A stretch of DNA of 26,404 bases, from positions 1-26,404 of IMG/VR virus record IMGVR_UViG_3300045049_000102. One strand, written 5' to 3'. How positions within the stretch are numbered: position 1 is the first letter of the stretch; each line of letters starts with the position of its first letter. Positions 7,460-12,792 of this stretch are shown piece after piece. The position numbers were made by a program, and so were the translations under genes. This DNA comes from a virus. The notes beneath the pieces are model-generated. The model was not told the origin of the DNA. It made no database searches and saw only the letters and a list, made by a program, of their open reading frames with translations.

Positions 7460-7518
7460 GCTGTTCTCCATGCCCTGCTGGGCGGTAACTGCCCGCAGTA
7501 GCGGGCGCGGGGTTGGTG

Positions 7519-7695
7519 TTAGGCGGCGCGAGTCAGATATGCGGCGGAAACGCGCTCTTTGACTTCCTCGCCAGCACGCGGGCCTTTCGTCGCCCAGTAG
7601 GTGACGGTGACGCCGTTGGCACGAACATGCAGGACCGTTGCCGGGATGTCGTGGTACATCACCTTGTCACCCGCTTTCAGTTCCGATGCCTTCAT
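7519..7695 (-). CDS. Hypothetical 58-aa beta-barrel-like protein
   Basis: Direct translation of the reverse strand from the ATG at 7695 gives MKASELKAGDKVMYHDIPAT, then VLHVRANGVTVTYWATKGPR and a short C-terminus to the TAA at 7519. The alternation of KAGDKV, ATVLHV and VTVTYW looks like a small SH3-like barrel. It sits in an otherwise empty gap of the operon with the right strand and codon style. It is a plausible early gene of unknown function. Confidence 0.65.
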   Translation of the reverse strand: MKASELKAGDKVMYHDIPATVLHVRANGVTVTYWATKGPRAGEEVKERVSAAYLTRAA

Positions 7696-7751
7696 CTTCG
7701 TTCTCCAGTTCTCGCCGCGCCCAGTGCGCTTGACGCTTGGCTCAGTTGGTA

Positions 7752-7880
7752 TTAGCGAAAGAACGCCACGATGTGCGGCAGCGCGTATGCCATCACAGCC
7801 GCAAACGCGACAGCCTTCGGGAAGAACTTGCGGAAGGCGTCAACGCTTTCGTTGTGTTCGCGGATCTCTTGTGCGGTCAT
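7752..7880 (-). CDS. 42-aa membrane peptide, first gene of the PL operon
   Basis: The ATG at 7880 has AGGAG six bases upstream; an earlier in-frame ATG at 7886 abuts the Shine-Dalgarno and is rejected. The product MTAQEIREHNESVDAFRKFF continues PKAVAFAAVMAYALPHIVAF FR. It has a charged amphipathic first half and one hydrophobic segment. It is the first cistron after the PL-like promoter, the place where lambdoid phages put host-takeover or superinfection functions. Function unknown. Confidence 0.6.
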   Translation of the reverse strand: MTAQEIREHNESVDAFRKFFPKAVAFAAVMAYALPHIVAFFR

Positions 7881-7901
7881 GTCCATCTCCTTGTTTGCCG
7901 C

Positions 7902-7915
7902 CAGGCTCTTGCCTG
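7902..7915 (-). other. Small hairpin in the PL leader
   Basis: In the transcript of the leftward operon the leader carries CAGGC-AAGA-GCCTG, a 5-bp stem with a purine tetraloop, about 20 bases after the expected start site. It recalls boxB hairpins used by N-type antiterminators, but the loop is one base too short and I see no convincing boxA nearby. Confidence 0.3.
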
Positions 7916-7935
7916 CGGTTGGTTGCGATGGAGTT

Positions 7936-7964
7936 ATATTAGCCCTAGGCTAATAGGAATGCAA
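7936..7964 (-). promoter_or_regulatory. PL-like early leftward promoter
   Basis: On the minus strand a -35 box TTGCAT (7959-7964) and a -10 box TAATAT (7936-7941) are separated by exactly 17 bases. The perfect operator fills the spacer, so repressor binding would block polymerase. The same architecture occurs at PR. It would drive the early operon beginning at 7880, with a leader of about 50 bases. Confidence 0.7.
7937..7955. promoter_or_regulatory. Operator OL1
   Basis: TATTAGCCCTAGGCTAATA is an inverted repeat with perfect 8-bp arms around a 3-base centre. The core TTAGCCCTAGGCTAA is identical to the operator in PR. It lies between the -35 and -10 of the leftward promoter. It is the expected binding site for the CI-like and Cro-like proteins of this region. 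Confidence 0.75.
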
Positions 7965-7972
7965 GCGATATT

Positions 7973-7987
7973 TTCGCCAAAGGCTAA
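7973..7987. promoter_or_regulatory. Operator OL2 (imperfect)
   Basis: TTCGCCAAAGGCTAA matches the operator arms TTAGCC/GGCTAA with a single changed base in the left arm. Its centre is 34 bp from the centre of OL1. OR2 has the same arm variant and the same 34-bp distance, so the match is unlikely to be chance. Confidence 0.65.
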
Positions 7988-8115
7988 TGAGCATCCATGA
8001 AGGCGATGCGATGGGCTAAACAATCACGCGAGTGCGAGATGTTGTAAGCATGTGATGTGCTCGTAGGCTGTTGCTATTAGGACACATCGGGCGCGCCGGC
8101 CCGGCGTTATGACGC

Positions 8116-8140
8116 AAAAAAGCCCGCTCGGGGCGGGCTT
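8116..8140 (-). terminator. Terminator of the moron unit
   Basis: On the minus strand AAGCCCGC pairs perfectly with GCGGGCTT around a 5-base loop and is followed by TTTTTT. It lies downstream of the secreted-protein gene and upstream of PL, so it would stop cargo-gene transcription from entering the early promoter. Confidence 0.8.
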
Positions 8141-8153
8141 ATGGGGGCAGTCG

Positions 8154-8176
8154 CTACAGCATCGGTGCCGCTGTAG
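8154..8176. repeat. Inverted repeat
   Basis: CTACAGC and GCTGTAG form 7-bp arms around a 9-base loop. There is no U-tract, so it is not an obvious terminator. It lies in the 125-base gap between the moron terminator and the secreted-protein gene, which otherwise shows no coding sequence. Confidence 0.4.
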
Positions 8177-8265
8177 AGGCCTCTAGTGAGGACTTAAGCC
8201 TGATGCCGGGGCAGAGCAGGAACACGGAAATTGTAACAATCACATCCTGCATTGAGCAAGATTCT

Positions 8266-8586
8266 TCATTGAACGTCCCGAATCGTGCCATTGAGAATCA
8301 TTTTCACGCCTGATCCTTTGACCAAAATCACGACAGTAGGATGGTATGCATACTCATACCAGTAGCCACTGCAAGTCACGGCAAACTGATAATTTAGGAT
8401 CAAGACTCGGCCGTAGTTACATCCTTCATATGCATCCCCTTTCTTTCCGTCTCGGTCCCTCCAGCCCGTGATCTGATAGGTTCCAAGAATCGTCCAGCCC
8501 TCCAATCGGCCTAGTTCATCTTCTATGGATGCGGTAGCTGAAAATGAGGCAACAGCAAGGGCTGCAGCTAGCAAGGTTCTTTTCAT
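8266..8586 (-). CDS. Secreted or periplasmic protein (moron)
   Basis: The 106-aa protein starts at the ATG at 8586, with GGGGA five bases upstream. The N-terminus MKRTLLAAALAVASFSATAS is a textbook Sec signal with a likely cut after ATA. The mature part is about 87 residues, aromatic-rich and beta-like (GWTILGTYQITGWRD, SGYWYEYAYHP), with two Cys that could form a disulfide. Its base composition is lower in GC than the phage genes. It is co-oriented with the lipoprotein gene, suggesting a two-gene cargo expressed from the prophage. It may alter the host envelope; the exact function is unknown. Confidence 0.75.
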   Translation of the reverse strand: MKRTLLAAALAVASFSATASIEDELGRLEGWTILGTYQITGWRDRDGKKGDAYEGCNYGRVLILNYQFAVTCSGYWYEYAYHPTVVILVKGSGVKMILNGTIRDVQ

Positions 8587-8625
8587 TTCATCCCCATCTG
8601 GCATCTTGGCGTGCCGTGGCGCCTT

Positions 8626-8650
8626 CCCCGCCGCGAGCGGGGATTATTTT
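8626..8650. terminator. Hairpin between the two moron genes
   Basis: CCCCGC (8626-8631) pairs with GCGGGG (8637-8642) around CGCGA. On the plus strand it is followed by ATTATTTTTATT, giving terminator character rightward. On the minus strand there is no U-tract after it. It may attenuate antisense transcription or act as an intercistronic stabiliser. Confidence 0.4.
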
Positions 8651-9288
8651 TATTGAACCTGGACACTCGCTGGGCACGTACTCACAAACGTCCGCCAAAA
8701 CGTCTGTCCGGCATAGCTATACTCGCATGTCCAACCAATCTGGTTAGTGATGGTCTGGGCCTGCTGCTGCTTTCCTGTCCAGTATGCGGTTACGCCAGTA
8801 TTCGTAGTTCTGATCGGCGGTACCTGCATAGGTTGTACGCGCTGAGTATTGGTCGTCGTTATGGGCGTAAACGGAACCGGAGAGATCAATGGGCGGTTCT
8901 GCATGATTTGGGTTGCTAGAGCCAAGTTTGCCGCTTGCCGCTGACGCGCCTCTTCGGCAAGTTGGTTGCTAATAATTTGCCATTGAGCTTTCCCATCGCG
9001 TTTTTCGAATTCGAAATCTTCTTGGGAAATTTCGCCCTTCTCGAATCGCTGCGCGCTATGTCGAAGCTTATTGGTAATCTGATACAACTGTGGCGGGAAG
9101 TCAGCCATTACCTGACGTTCATACACAGCAGCAAAATAATCGGACCATTTCATTTGGCCGGCTTCAGCCTGCGGCCTATGCATTGAAACATATTGCTGCA
9201 GTTCAGCCAACCTAGGGTTGGGGCGAGGTGGTTCGGGAGTGGCGCATCCACTGATGAGTATCAGGAAAGCTAACAAGATCTTCTTCAT
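8650..9288 (-). CDS. Lipoprotein (moron)
   Basis: From the ATG at 9288 the product begins MKKILLAFLILISGCATPEPP, a lipoprotein signal with lipobox ISGC and acylated Cys15. The mature protein (about 198 aa) has a helical, charged first half (FEKGEISQEDFEFEKRDG, EEARQRQAANLALATQIMQ). A Pro/Thr/Gln-rich middle follows, then a C-terminal Cys-containing patch (GWTCEYSYAGQTFWRTF). Lower GC content than its neighbours and a separate promoter suggest acquisition as a lysogenic cargo gene. Prophage lipoproteins often block re-infection or change the surface, which is a possible but unproven role here. Confidence 0.8.
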   Translation of the reverse strand: MKKILLAFLILISGCATPEPPRPNPRLAELQQYVSMHRPQAEAGQMKWSDYFAAVYERQVMADFPPQLYQITNKLRHSAQRFEKGEISQEDFEFEKRDGKAQWQIISNQLAEEARQRQAANLALATQIMQNRPLISPVPFTPITTTNTQRVQPMQVPPIRTTNTGVTAYWTGKQQQAQTITNQIGWTCEYSYAGQTFWRTFVSTCPASVQVQ

Positions 9289-9337
9289 CGCGCTCTCAGG
9301 CAGTATTAGGCGCCGTCGCGCCCGCTTCAATTGTTAA

Positions 9338-9366
9338 ATTATTCACTTCATATGACACGAACACAA
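9338..9366 (-). promoter_or_regulatory. Promoter of the moron unit
   Basis: On the minus strand TTGTGT (-35, 9361-9366) and AATAAT (-10, 9338-9343) are separated by 17 bases. No copy of the phage operator overlaps it, so these genes could stay on in the lysogen. The -10 matches the consensus in five of six bases. Confidence 0.55.
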
Positions 9367-9621
9367 CCTAGCGCAAACCACTGTATGGGTGTACAGTAAC
9401 TTTGTCGCAAACGCGCTGCTGCGCAGCAATTGCGGTCGAAATGTAACAGTGGTCGAATTGCTTCGCATCAATACAAAAACCGTGCTATTTTGTAAGGCAA
9501 TTCCTAGCAGAACCCATAAGGAAATCCCTAGGATGATGGGCGTCTACTGTTCTGGATTGCCACACGAAAACCATCAGATACTGAACGGGCTCGTTGATAC
9601 GTCCCTTCTTTCGAGGTGTGT
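9367..9621. other. Intergenic region, possible 30-aa leader ORF and weak promoter
   Basis: Together with 9289-9366 this is a gap of over 300 bases between divergent transcripts. It holds CTGTA-TGGGTG-TACAG (9381-9396), the palindrome TGCTGCGCAGCA (9417-9428) and an extended -10-like TGCTATTTT (9483-9491) facing right. A 30-codon plus-strand frame (9533-9625) begins MMGVYCSGLPHENH and ends in an ATGA overlap with the ATG at 9622, so it could be a leader peptide. None of these is strongly supported. Confidence 0.35.
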
Positions 9622-9870
9622 ATGAACCATTTGCCAGAGATCGCGGCGATGTATGCATTGCTGAATGACACAGGGCGAGAGCATCTCCGCGGCATGGCTC
9701 GGCAGCTGCTACGCCGCTATGCAAAACAGGCGCACCACGCGTCACTTTCTACCCTGGAGAGCCGCGACAATATCGAGCTTCTCGATGACCAGACGCACGG
9801 CACTGTCTATGAGTTCCCGCTGGTCAGCGTTGGCAAGGTTGTAAACGGACACAAGCCGGACGTCGGCTGA
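9622..9870 (+). CDS. Hypothetical protein convergent with and overlapping cI
   Basis: The ATG at 9622 has GAGG about seven bases upstream. The 82-aa product starts MNHLPEIAAMYALLNDTGRE HLRGMARQLLRRYA, which resembles small regulatory-region proteins of betaproteobacterial phages with a LLNDTGRExLxxxAR motif. Only the first ~40 residues look conserved in style. The remainder runs antisense through the last 129 bases of the repressor gene and may be a mutated extension. Its transcript would be antisense to cI. Real coding is likely but not certain. Confidence 0.5.
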   Translation: MNHLPEIAAMYALLNDTGREHLRGMARQLLRRYAKQAHHASLSTLESRDNIELLDDQTHGTVYEFPLVSVGKVVNGHKPDVG

Positions 9871-10164
9871 TGCTTCAGCCAGAAGCTTACGCAAAGCGGT
9901 AGCCTCGCTGGACGGGACTAGGGTCATAGGAGCGTGCTCGACGTCCATCCAGCCCTCTGGCTTCCGCAGGGTACGCTCGATCTCTCGGCACGACCCGCTG
10001 CTGATTGCTCGCGGCTTCCCAGTCCCGGAATGAGTGGACGCGTTGAGCCATTGACTGATCTGCGATTGACCTTTCCCAAGTCGATCGGCCAGTTCTTGAA
10101 CGCCACCTAGTTCATCACGCAAGCGACGTAAATTGTCGCGGCGCACATCCTCTATTTTTTTCAT
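9742..10164 (-). CDS. CI-like repressor without protease domain
   Basis: From the ATG at 10164 the 140-aa protein begins with a helix and an XRE helix-turn-helix (GVQELADRLGKGQSQISQWL, about residues 21-40). GSCREIERTLRKPEGWMDVEH follows, a pattern typical of short phage repressors. The C-terminus (LANADQRELIDSAVRLVIEK) is a helical, probably dimerising segment. The Ser/Lys S24 peptidase domain of lambda CI is absent and the protein is far shorter, so RecA-stimulated self-cleavage is not expected. It is divergent from the Cro-like gene and flanked by operators. A GTG at 10182 is a weaker start. No clear Shine-Dalgarno is visible. Confidence 0.82.
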   Translation of the reverse strand: MKKIEDVRRDNLRRLRDELGGVQELADRLGKGQSQISQWLNASTHSGTGKPRAISSGSCREIERTLRKPEGWMDVEHAPMTLVPSSEATALRKLLAEASADVRLVSVYNLANADQRELIDSAVRLVIEKLDIVAALQGRK

Positions 10165-10168
10165 TGTT

Positions 10169-10199
10169 GTATTAGACGCCACATTGGCTAAAGGTTGAA
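10169..10199 (-). promoter_or_regulatory. Possible PRM for the repressor
   Basis: On the minus strand a -10-like TAATAC (10169-10174) lies where transcription would begin at or just before the repressor ATG, giving a leaderless message as at lambda PRM. The only -35 candidate, TTCAAC (10194-10199), is poor and 19 bases away, so activation by repressor at OR2, which abuts this -35, is plausible. Confidence 0.3.
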
Positions 10200-10214
10200 T
10201 TCGCCTCTGGCTAA
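10200..10214. promoter_or_regulatory. Operator OR2 (imperfect)
   Basis: TTCGCCTCTGGCTAA has the same degenerate left arm (TTCGCC) and intact right arm (GGCTAA) as OL2. Its centre is 34 bp from that of OR1. A further lone half-site GGCTAA is at 10186-10191, close to the repressor start. Confidence 0.65.
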
Positions 10215-10222
10215 TAACGCGC

Positions 10223-10251
10223 TTGCGTTTGCATTAGCCCTAGGCTAATAT
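10223..10251 (+). promoter_or_regulatory. PR-like early rightward promoter
   Basis: TTGCGT (10223-10228) and TAATAT (10246-10251) are spaced by 17 bases with the perfect operator in the spacer, exactly as at PL. Transcription should start near 10258, almost on the ATG at 10259, so the first gene would be read from a leaderless or near-leaderless message. Confidence 0.7.
10233..10249. promoter_or_regulatory. Operator OR1
   Basis: ATTAGCCCTAGGCTAAT is identical in its 15-base core to OL1 and overlaps the PR spacer and -10 box. Binding of the CI-like or Cro-like protein would shut PR. Confidence 0.75.
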
Positions 10252-10258
10252 GGTGCGT

Positions 10259-10525
10259 ATGAACCTCGCTACCTACCTATCCGAGCAGCGCGGCCGCCAA
10301 GCAGCGTTGGCAAAAGCCATAGGCGTCCATGCACCAGACATCAGCCGGTGGCTCACCGGCTCGCGTCCTATCCCGACGAAATACGGCGCTGCCATCGAGG
10401 CGGCCACCGGTGGACTCGTGACCCGAAAAGAACTATTCCCCGACGAATGGAAGCGCATCTGGCCGGAGCTGGAACGTCGTCGCAAGACCGACGCGCCACC
10501 GGCGCCCGCATCCCAGCCGCAGTAA
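10259..10525 (+). CDS. Cro/YdaS-like DNA-binding protein
   Basis: The 88-aa product MNLATYLSEQRGRQAALAKA continues IGVHAPDISRWLTGSRPIP and then a C-terminal segment ending in a Pro/Ala tail. The HTH (about residues 14-32) and length fit the YdaS family of Cro-like phage regulators. The frame opens earlier at 10250, but that ATG overlaps the -10 box and would precede the predicted transcription start, so 10259 is preferred. It is the first gene of the PR operon and should bind the same operators to control the lytic switch. A hairpin terminator overlaps its stop codon. Confidence 0.85.
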   Translation: MNLATYLSEQRGRQAALAKAIGVHAPDISRWLTGSRPIPTKYGAAIEAATGGLVTRKELFPDEWKRIWPELERRRKTDAPPAPASQPQ

Positions 10526-10539
10526 CCCCTGCGGTTTTT
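10517..10539 (+). terminator. Terminator overlapping the end of the Cro-like gene
   Basis: CCGCAG (10517-10522) pairs with CTGCGG (10529-10534) and is followed by TTTTT. The loop contains the TAA stop codon, so a ribosome finishing the gene would cover the left arm. It resembles a tR1-style terminator placed after cro, limiting early transcription of replication genes unless antitermination or translation interferes. Confidence 0.6.
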
Positions 10540-10642
10540 CTGCGGCCGAAAAATTGCCGACAGGAAGAAGCCATTGAGCAACAGCAGTACCCGCCAGCCG
10601 CAAGGCTGACCCACGTAACCCGCACCACCAAGGAGAAACACC

Positions 10643-10882
10643 ATGAACCACGCAGCACGTATCGGAACCGTCGAAGTGAAGCTGAACGACGACGAGATGA
10701 GCCTTCTCGATCAGATTCGCGGCGGCTTGGGCCGAAGCCCGTTCTTTCGTGACCTGATGCACAAGGCAGCTCGCACGCATGGTAAGCCGCCGGCGCCACC
10801 GAAGGAATCCCGACATTGTCCGGGTCCGGGACGGATCGCCTGCCGTGCACGTGGCGTGAGCAACGGCCGGAGGCATCTTTAA
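10643..10882 (+). CDS. Small ribbon-helix-helix-type protein
   Basis: The ATG follows AAGGAG by seven bases. The first 45 residues (IGTVEVKLNDDEMSLLDQIR, then SPFFRDLMHKA) have the strand-helix-helix pattern of MetJ/Arc-type DNA binders. The remaining Pro/Arg-rich tail has no clear fold. The position directly after the Cro-like gene is where lambdoid phages place cII-type regulators, so a regulatory role is reasonable; I cannot assign a specific one. Confidence 0.65.
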   Translation: MNHAARIGTVEVKLNDDEMSLLDQIRGGLGRSPFFRDLMHKAARTHGKPPAPPKESRHCPGPGRIACRARGVSNGRRHL

Positions 10883-10917
10883 TGGGTTCCGACTGCGGCA
10901 TGAGTCGGAAAAAGAAA

Positions 10918-10938
10918 GGCCCGGAGGAGACCCGGGCC
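10918..10938. repeat. Inverted repeat before the next ORF
   Basis: GGCCCGG (10918-10924) pairs with CCGGGCC (10932-10938) around a 7-base loop. On the minus strand it is followed by CTTTCTTTTT, which would suit a leftward terminator; on the plus strand there is no U-tract. It may protect the cI side from antisense traffic or stabilise the mRNA. Confidence 0.4.
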
Positions 10939-10956
10939 GTGAAAGGAACTTCAACG

Positions 10957-11154
10957 ATGAGCAATGTACCACTAGATAGCTTCGAGGCGACGAAAGTCAT
11001 CGCGAAAGCTTGCAATTGGGCCGACCGGCGCCGGGATGTTCAGAAAGCGGCGCCGGCCGAGAAGCGTACTGCGGAAGGCCGCTACAAGGTCAGCCGTATC
11101 GAGCTGGCTGAGGCGGTCGAGCACTACCGCAAGGCCGAGAAGGCGGGTGATTGA
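10957..11154 (+). CDS. Hypothetical 65-aa protein
   Basis: The start is the ATG at 10957, preceded by AAAGGA about nine bases upstream. The frame opens earlier, but the upstream part is low-quality sequence crossing the inverted repeat. The product is helical and basic in the middle (NWADRRRDVQKAAPAEKRTA) and has no recognisable motif. The next gene begins one base after its stop. Function unknown. Confidence 0.55.
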   Translation: MSNVPLDSFEATKVIAKACNWADRRRDVQKAAPAEKRTAEGRYKVSRIELAEAVEHYRKAEKAGD

Positions 11155-11155
11155 C

Positions 11156-11365
11156 ATGGACCATGCAATCACCCTCGTCACTCCCGCCATGAACCGCCAG
11201 CGTGGCGCCGATGCATTCGATCGAGGCCTTGGCATCGACGATCACAACATGAATCCGTGGGTTGCGGCCGCTGCCGACTGGCGCAAGGGCTGGCAGGAGC
11301 GCAAAGCCCAGGTCGAAGCCGAACGGGTTCTTGCCGCTGCCATGGCAATGAGGTGCCCGCCATGA
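11156..11365 (+). CDS. RMF-like small protein
   Basis: The 69-aa protein contains GADAFDRGLGIDDHNMNPW followed by WRKGWQERKAQVE. This follows the AFxxG...NP(W/Y)...WxxGW pattern of ribosome-modulation-factor-like proteins that are frequent in phages. RMF itself binds 70S ribosomes and causes hibernation; phage members are mostly untested. The resemblance is short and I give it modest weight. The stop overlaps the next ATG in an ATGA junction. Confidence 0.6.
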   Translation: MDHAITLVTPAMNRQRGADAFDRGLGIDDHNMNPWVAAAADWRKGWQERKAQVEAERVLAAAMAMRCPP

Positions 11366-11688
11366 CCAAGCGCATCATCTCGTCAGACAAACTGGCCGAG
11401 GCCATCGAACTCCGCATCATCAAATCCGCCGACAAAGGGCTCACCGTCGACGCGATCATGAGCGGCTTCAAAATCGGCCGAGCCTGCGTCCGCAATAACC
11501 TCAAGTTCCTTGAGGAAGCGGGCCGCATCCATCGCGTCAAGCACACCAAGTCCAAGAACCGCTTTGCTCCGCCGACGACCTTCCACACCTACCATGCGGG
11601 CTCTGGCAAGCCTTCGCCGGCTGGCCCCGCACGCCGTGACTGGCTCGTAGAGGCGTTCTTCGGGCCTGCGCGTAGGGAGGCCGCATGA
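11362..11688 (+). CDS. Winged-helix-like DNA-binding protein
   Basis: The 108-aa protein from the ATG at 11362 has a probable winged HTH: SDKLAEAIELRIIKSADKG, then LTVDAIMSGFKIGRACVRNN and LKFLEEAGRIHRV, the sequence pattern of a transcription-factor reading head followed by a wing. The C-terminus is basic and Pro-rich. ATGA overlaps join it to both neighbours. It may regulate the replication genes downstream or bind the origin; this is inference. Confidence 0.65.
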   Translation: MTKRIISSDKLAEAIELRIIKSADKGLTVDAIMSGFKIGRACVRNNLKFLEEAGRIHRVKHTKSKNRFAPPTTFHTYHAGSGKPSPAGPARRDWLVEAFFGPARREAA

Positions 11689-11954
11689 CCACCAACATCC
11701 TCAGCCCGAATTGGACCGGCGAGACTGCAGCGCCAATGGACCCGGCCACGATTCGCTTCAAGGCCGCCAAGGCGCCGGTCTACGCCGATTGCGAAGGCTG
11801 CCTGTTCATGGGGCAGCGCAGCGCGGTATGCCGGCGCGCGTGCGAGGTCGCCAAAGTCGATTGCGACGATCCGTGGCCTGCTGGTGGCTCCATGATCTTC
11901 GTGCTCGACAAATCCGACCCGCGTCAGTTGAACCTGCTGGACAAGGAGCCCTGA
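11685..11954 (+). CDS. Cys-containing hypothetical protein
   Basis: The 89-aa product contains DCEGCLFMGQRSAVCRRACE followed by DCDD, a cluster of five Cys that could bind zinc. The first 30 residues are Pro/Thr-rich and look flexible. It is joined to its upstream neighbour by an ATGA overlap and precedes the replication gene by one base. Function unknown. Confidence 0.65.
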   Translation: MTTNILSPNWTGETAAPMDPATIRFKAAKAPVYADCEGCLFMGQRSAVCRRACEVAKVDCDDPWPAGGSMIFVLDKSDPRQLNLLDKEP

Positions 11955-11955
11955 C

Positions 11956-12792
11956 GTGGCACGTATCCGTTCCATCAAGCCCGAGTTCCCGCAGTCCGAG
12001 AGCATGGGCAACGTCTCGCGCGATGCCCGCCTGACGTTCATCCAACTCTGGACGATTGCCGACGACGAAGGGAGGCTTCGCGGAAATTCGCGAATGCTCG
12101 CGAGCCTTCTCTTCCCCTACGACGACGATGCGCCCGGCCTCATTGATGGCTGGCTGAAGGAACTCGAAGACGAGGGATGCATCGTCCGCTACACCTCGGG
12201 CAAGCAGAACTACATCCAGCTCTGCAACTGGCTCGTGCACCAGAAGATCGACAAGCCTTCCAAGTCGAAAATCCCGCCATTCGACGAATCCTCGCGAATC
12301 GTCGCGAAGCCTCTCGAAGTGTCGTCGGAGGAAGGGATCAAGGATCAAGGAGAGGAAGGGAAGGGATCGGAACCACATGTCGAGCGCCGCGGTGCGTCGC
12401 CCGACCGCGATGTTGTCGGCGAGGTGTTCGCCTACTGGCAAAAAACGATGAACTCGCCCGGCTCTAAGCTGGACGACAAACGCCGCAAGGCCATCGTCAA
12501 CGCCCTCAAGCTCTACGAACCCCGCCAGGTCTGCGAAGCGATCCTTGGTTGCTCGCGCAGTGTATGGCACATGGGCCAGAACGACCGGCACCGAAAGTTC
12601 AACGGGCTAGACCTGATCCTGCGCGACGCGGAGCACATCGACATGTTCGTCGAGCTGGCGAGCAAGCGAACCACCGGCCCGGAGAGCATTGAGGAGCGCA
12701 ACGCTCGCATCCTGGCCGAGTTGGTGGCGCAGGATTCGACGGCGGATCCGGACGTGATCGACGTGGACATGACCGAGGTGGACCATGCATAA
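11956..12792 (+). CDS. Phage replication initiator (O-like)
   Basis: The 278-aa protein has a GTG start at 11956. The N-terminus MARIRSIKPEFPQSESMGNV, then ARLTFIQLWTIADDEGRLRG and LKELEDEGCIVRY, is the winged-helix region found at the front of many phage replication proteins. A charged linker (about residues 105-150) leads to a C-terminal domain with HMGQNDRHRKFNGLDLILRD, the pattern by which such initiators contact the helicase loader. Position before the next gene mirrors lambda O-P. The origin may lie within the linker-coding region (12300-12420), which is rich in direct GGAAGG-type repeats, but I cannot show this. Confidence 0.8.
   Translation: MARIRSIKPEFPQSESMGNVSRDARLTFIQLWTIADDEGRLRGNSRMLASLLFPYDDDAPGLIDGWLKELEDEGCIVRYTSGKQNYIQLCNWLVHQKIDKPSKSKIPPFDESSRIVAKPLEVSSEEGIKDQGEEGKGSEPHVERRGASPDRDVVGEVFAYWQKTMNSPGSKLDDKRRKAIVNALKLYEPRQVCEAILGCSRSVWHMGQNDRHRKFNGLDLILRDAEHIDMFVELASKRTTGPESIEERNARILAELVAQDSTADPDVIDVDMTEVDHA

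Noticed and set aside
7902-7915. N-type nut site in the PL leader
   Set aside because: The hairpin lacks the 5-base boxB loop, no boxA is convincing, no matching site exists on the PR side and no N-like Arg-rich gene is visible, so it is kept only as a hairpin.
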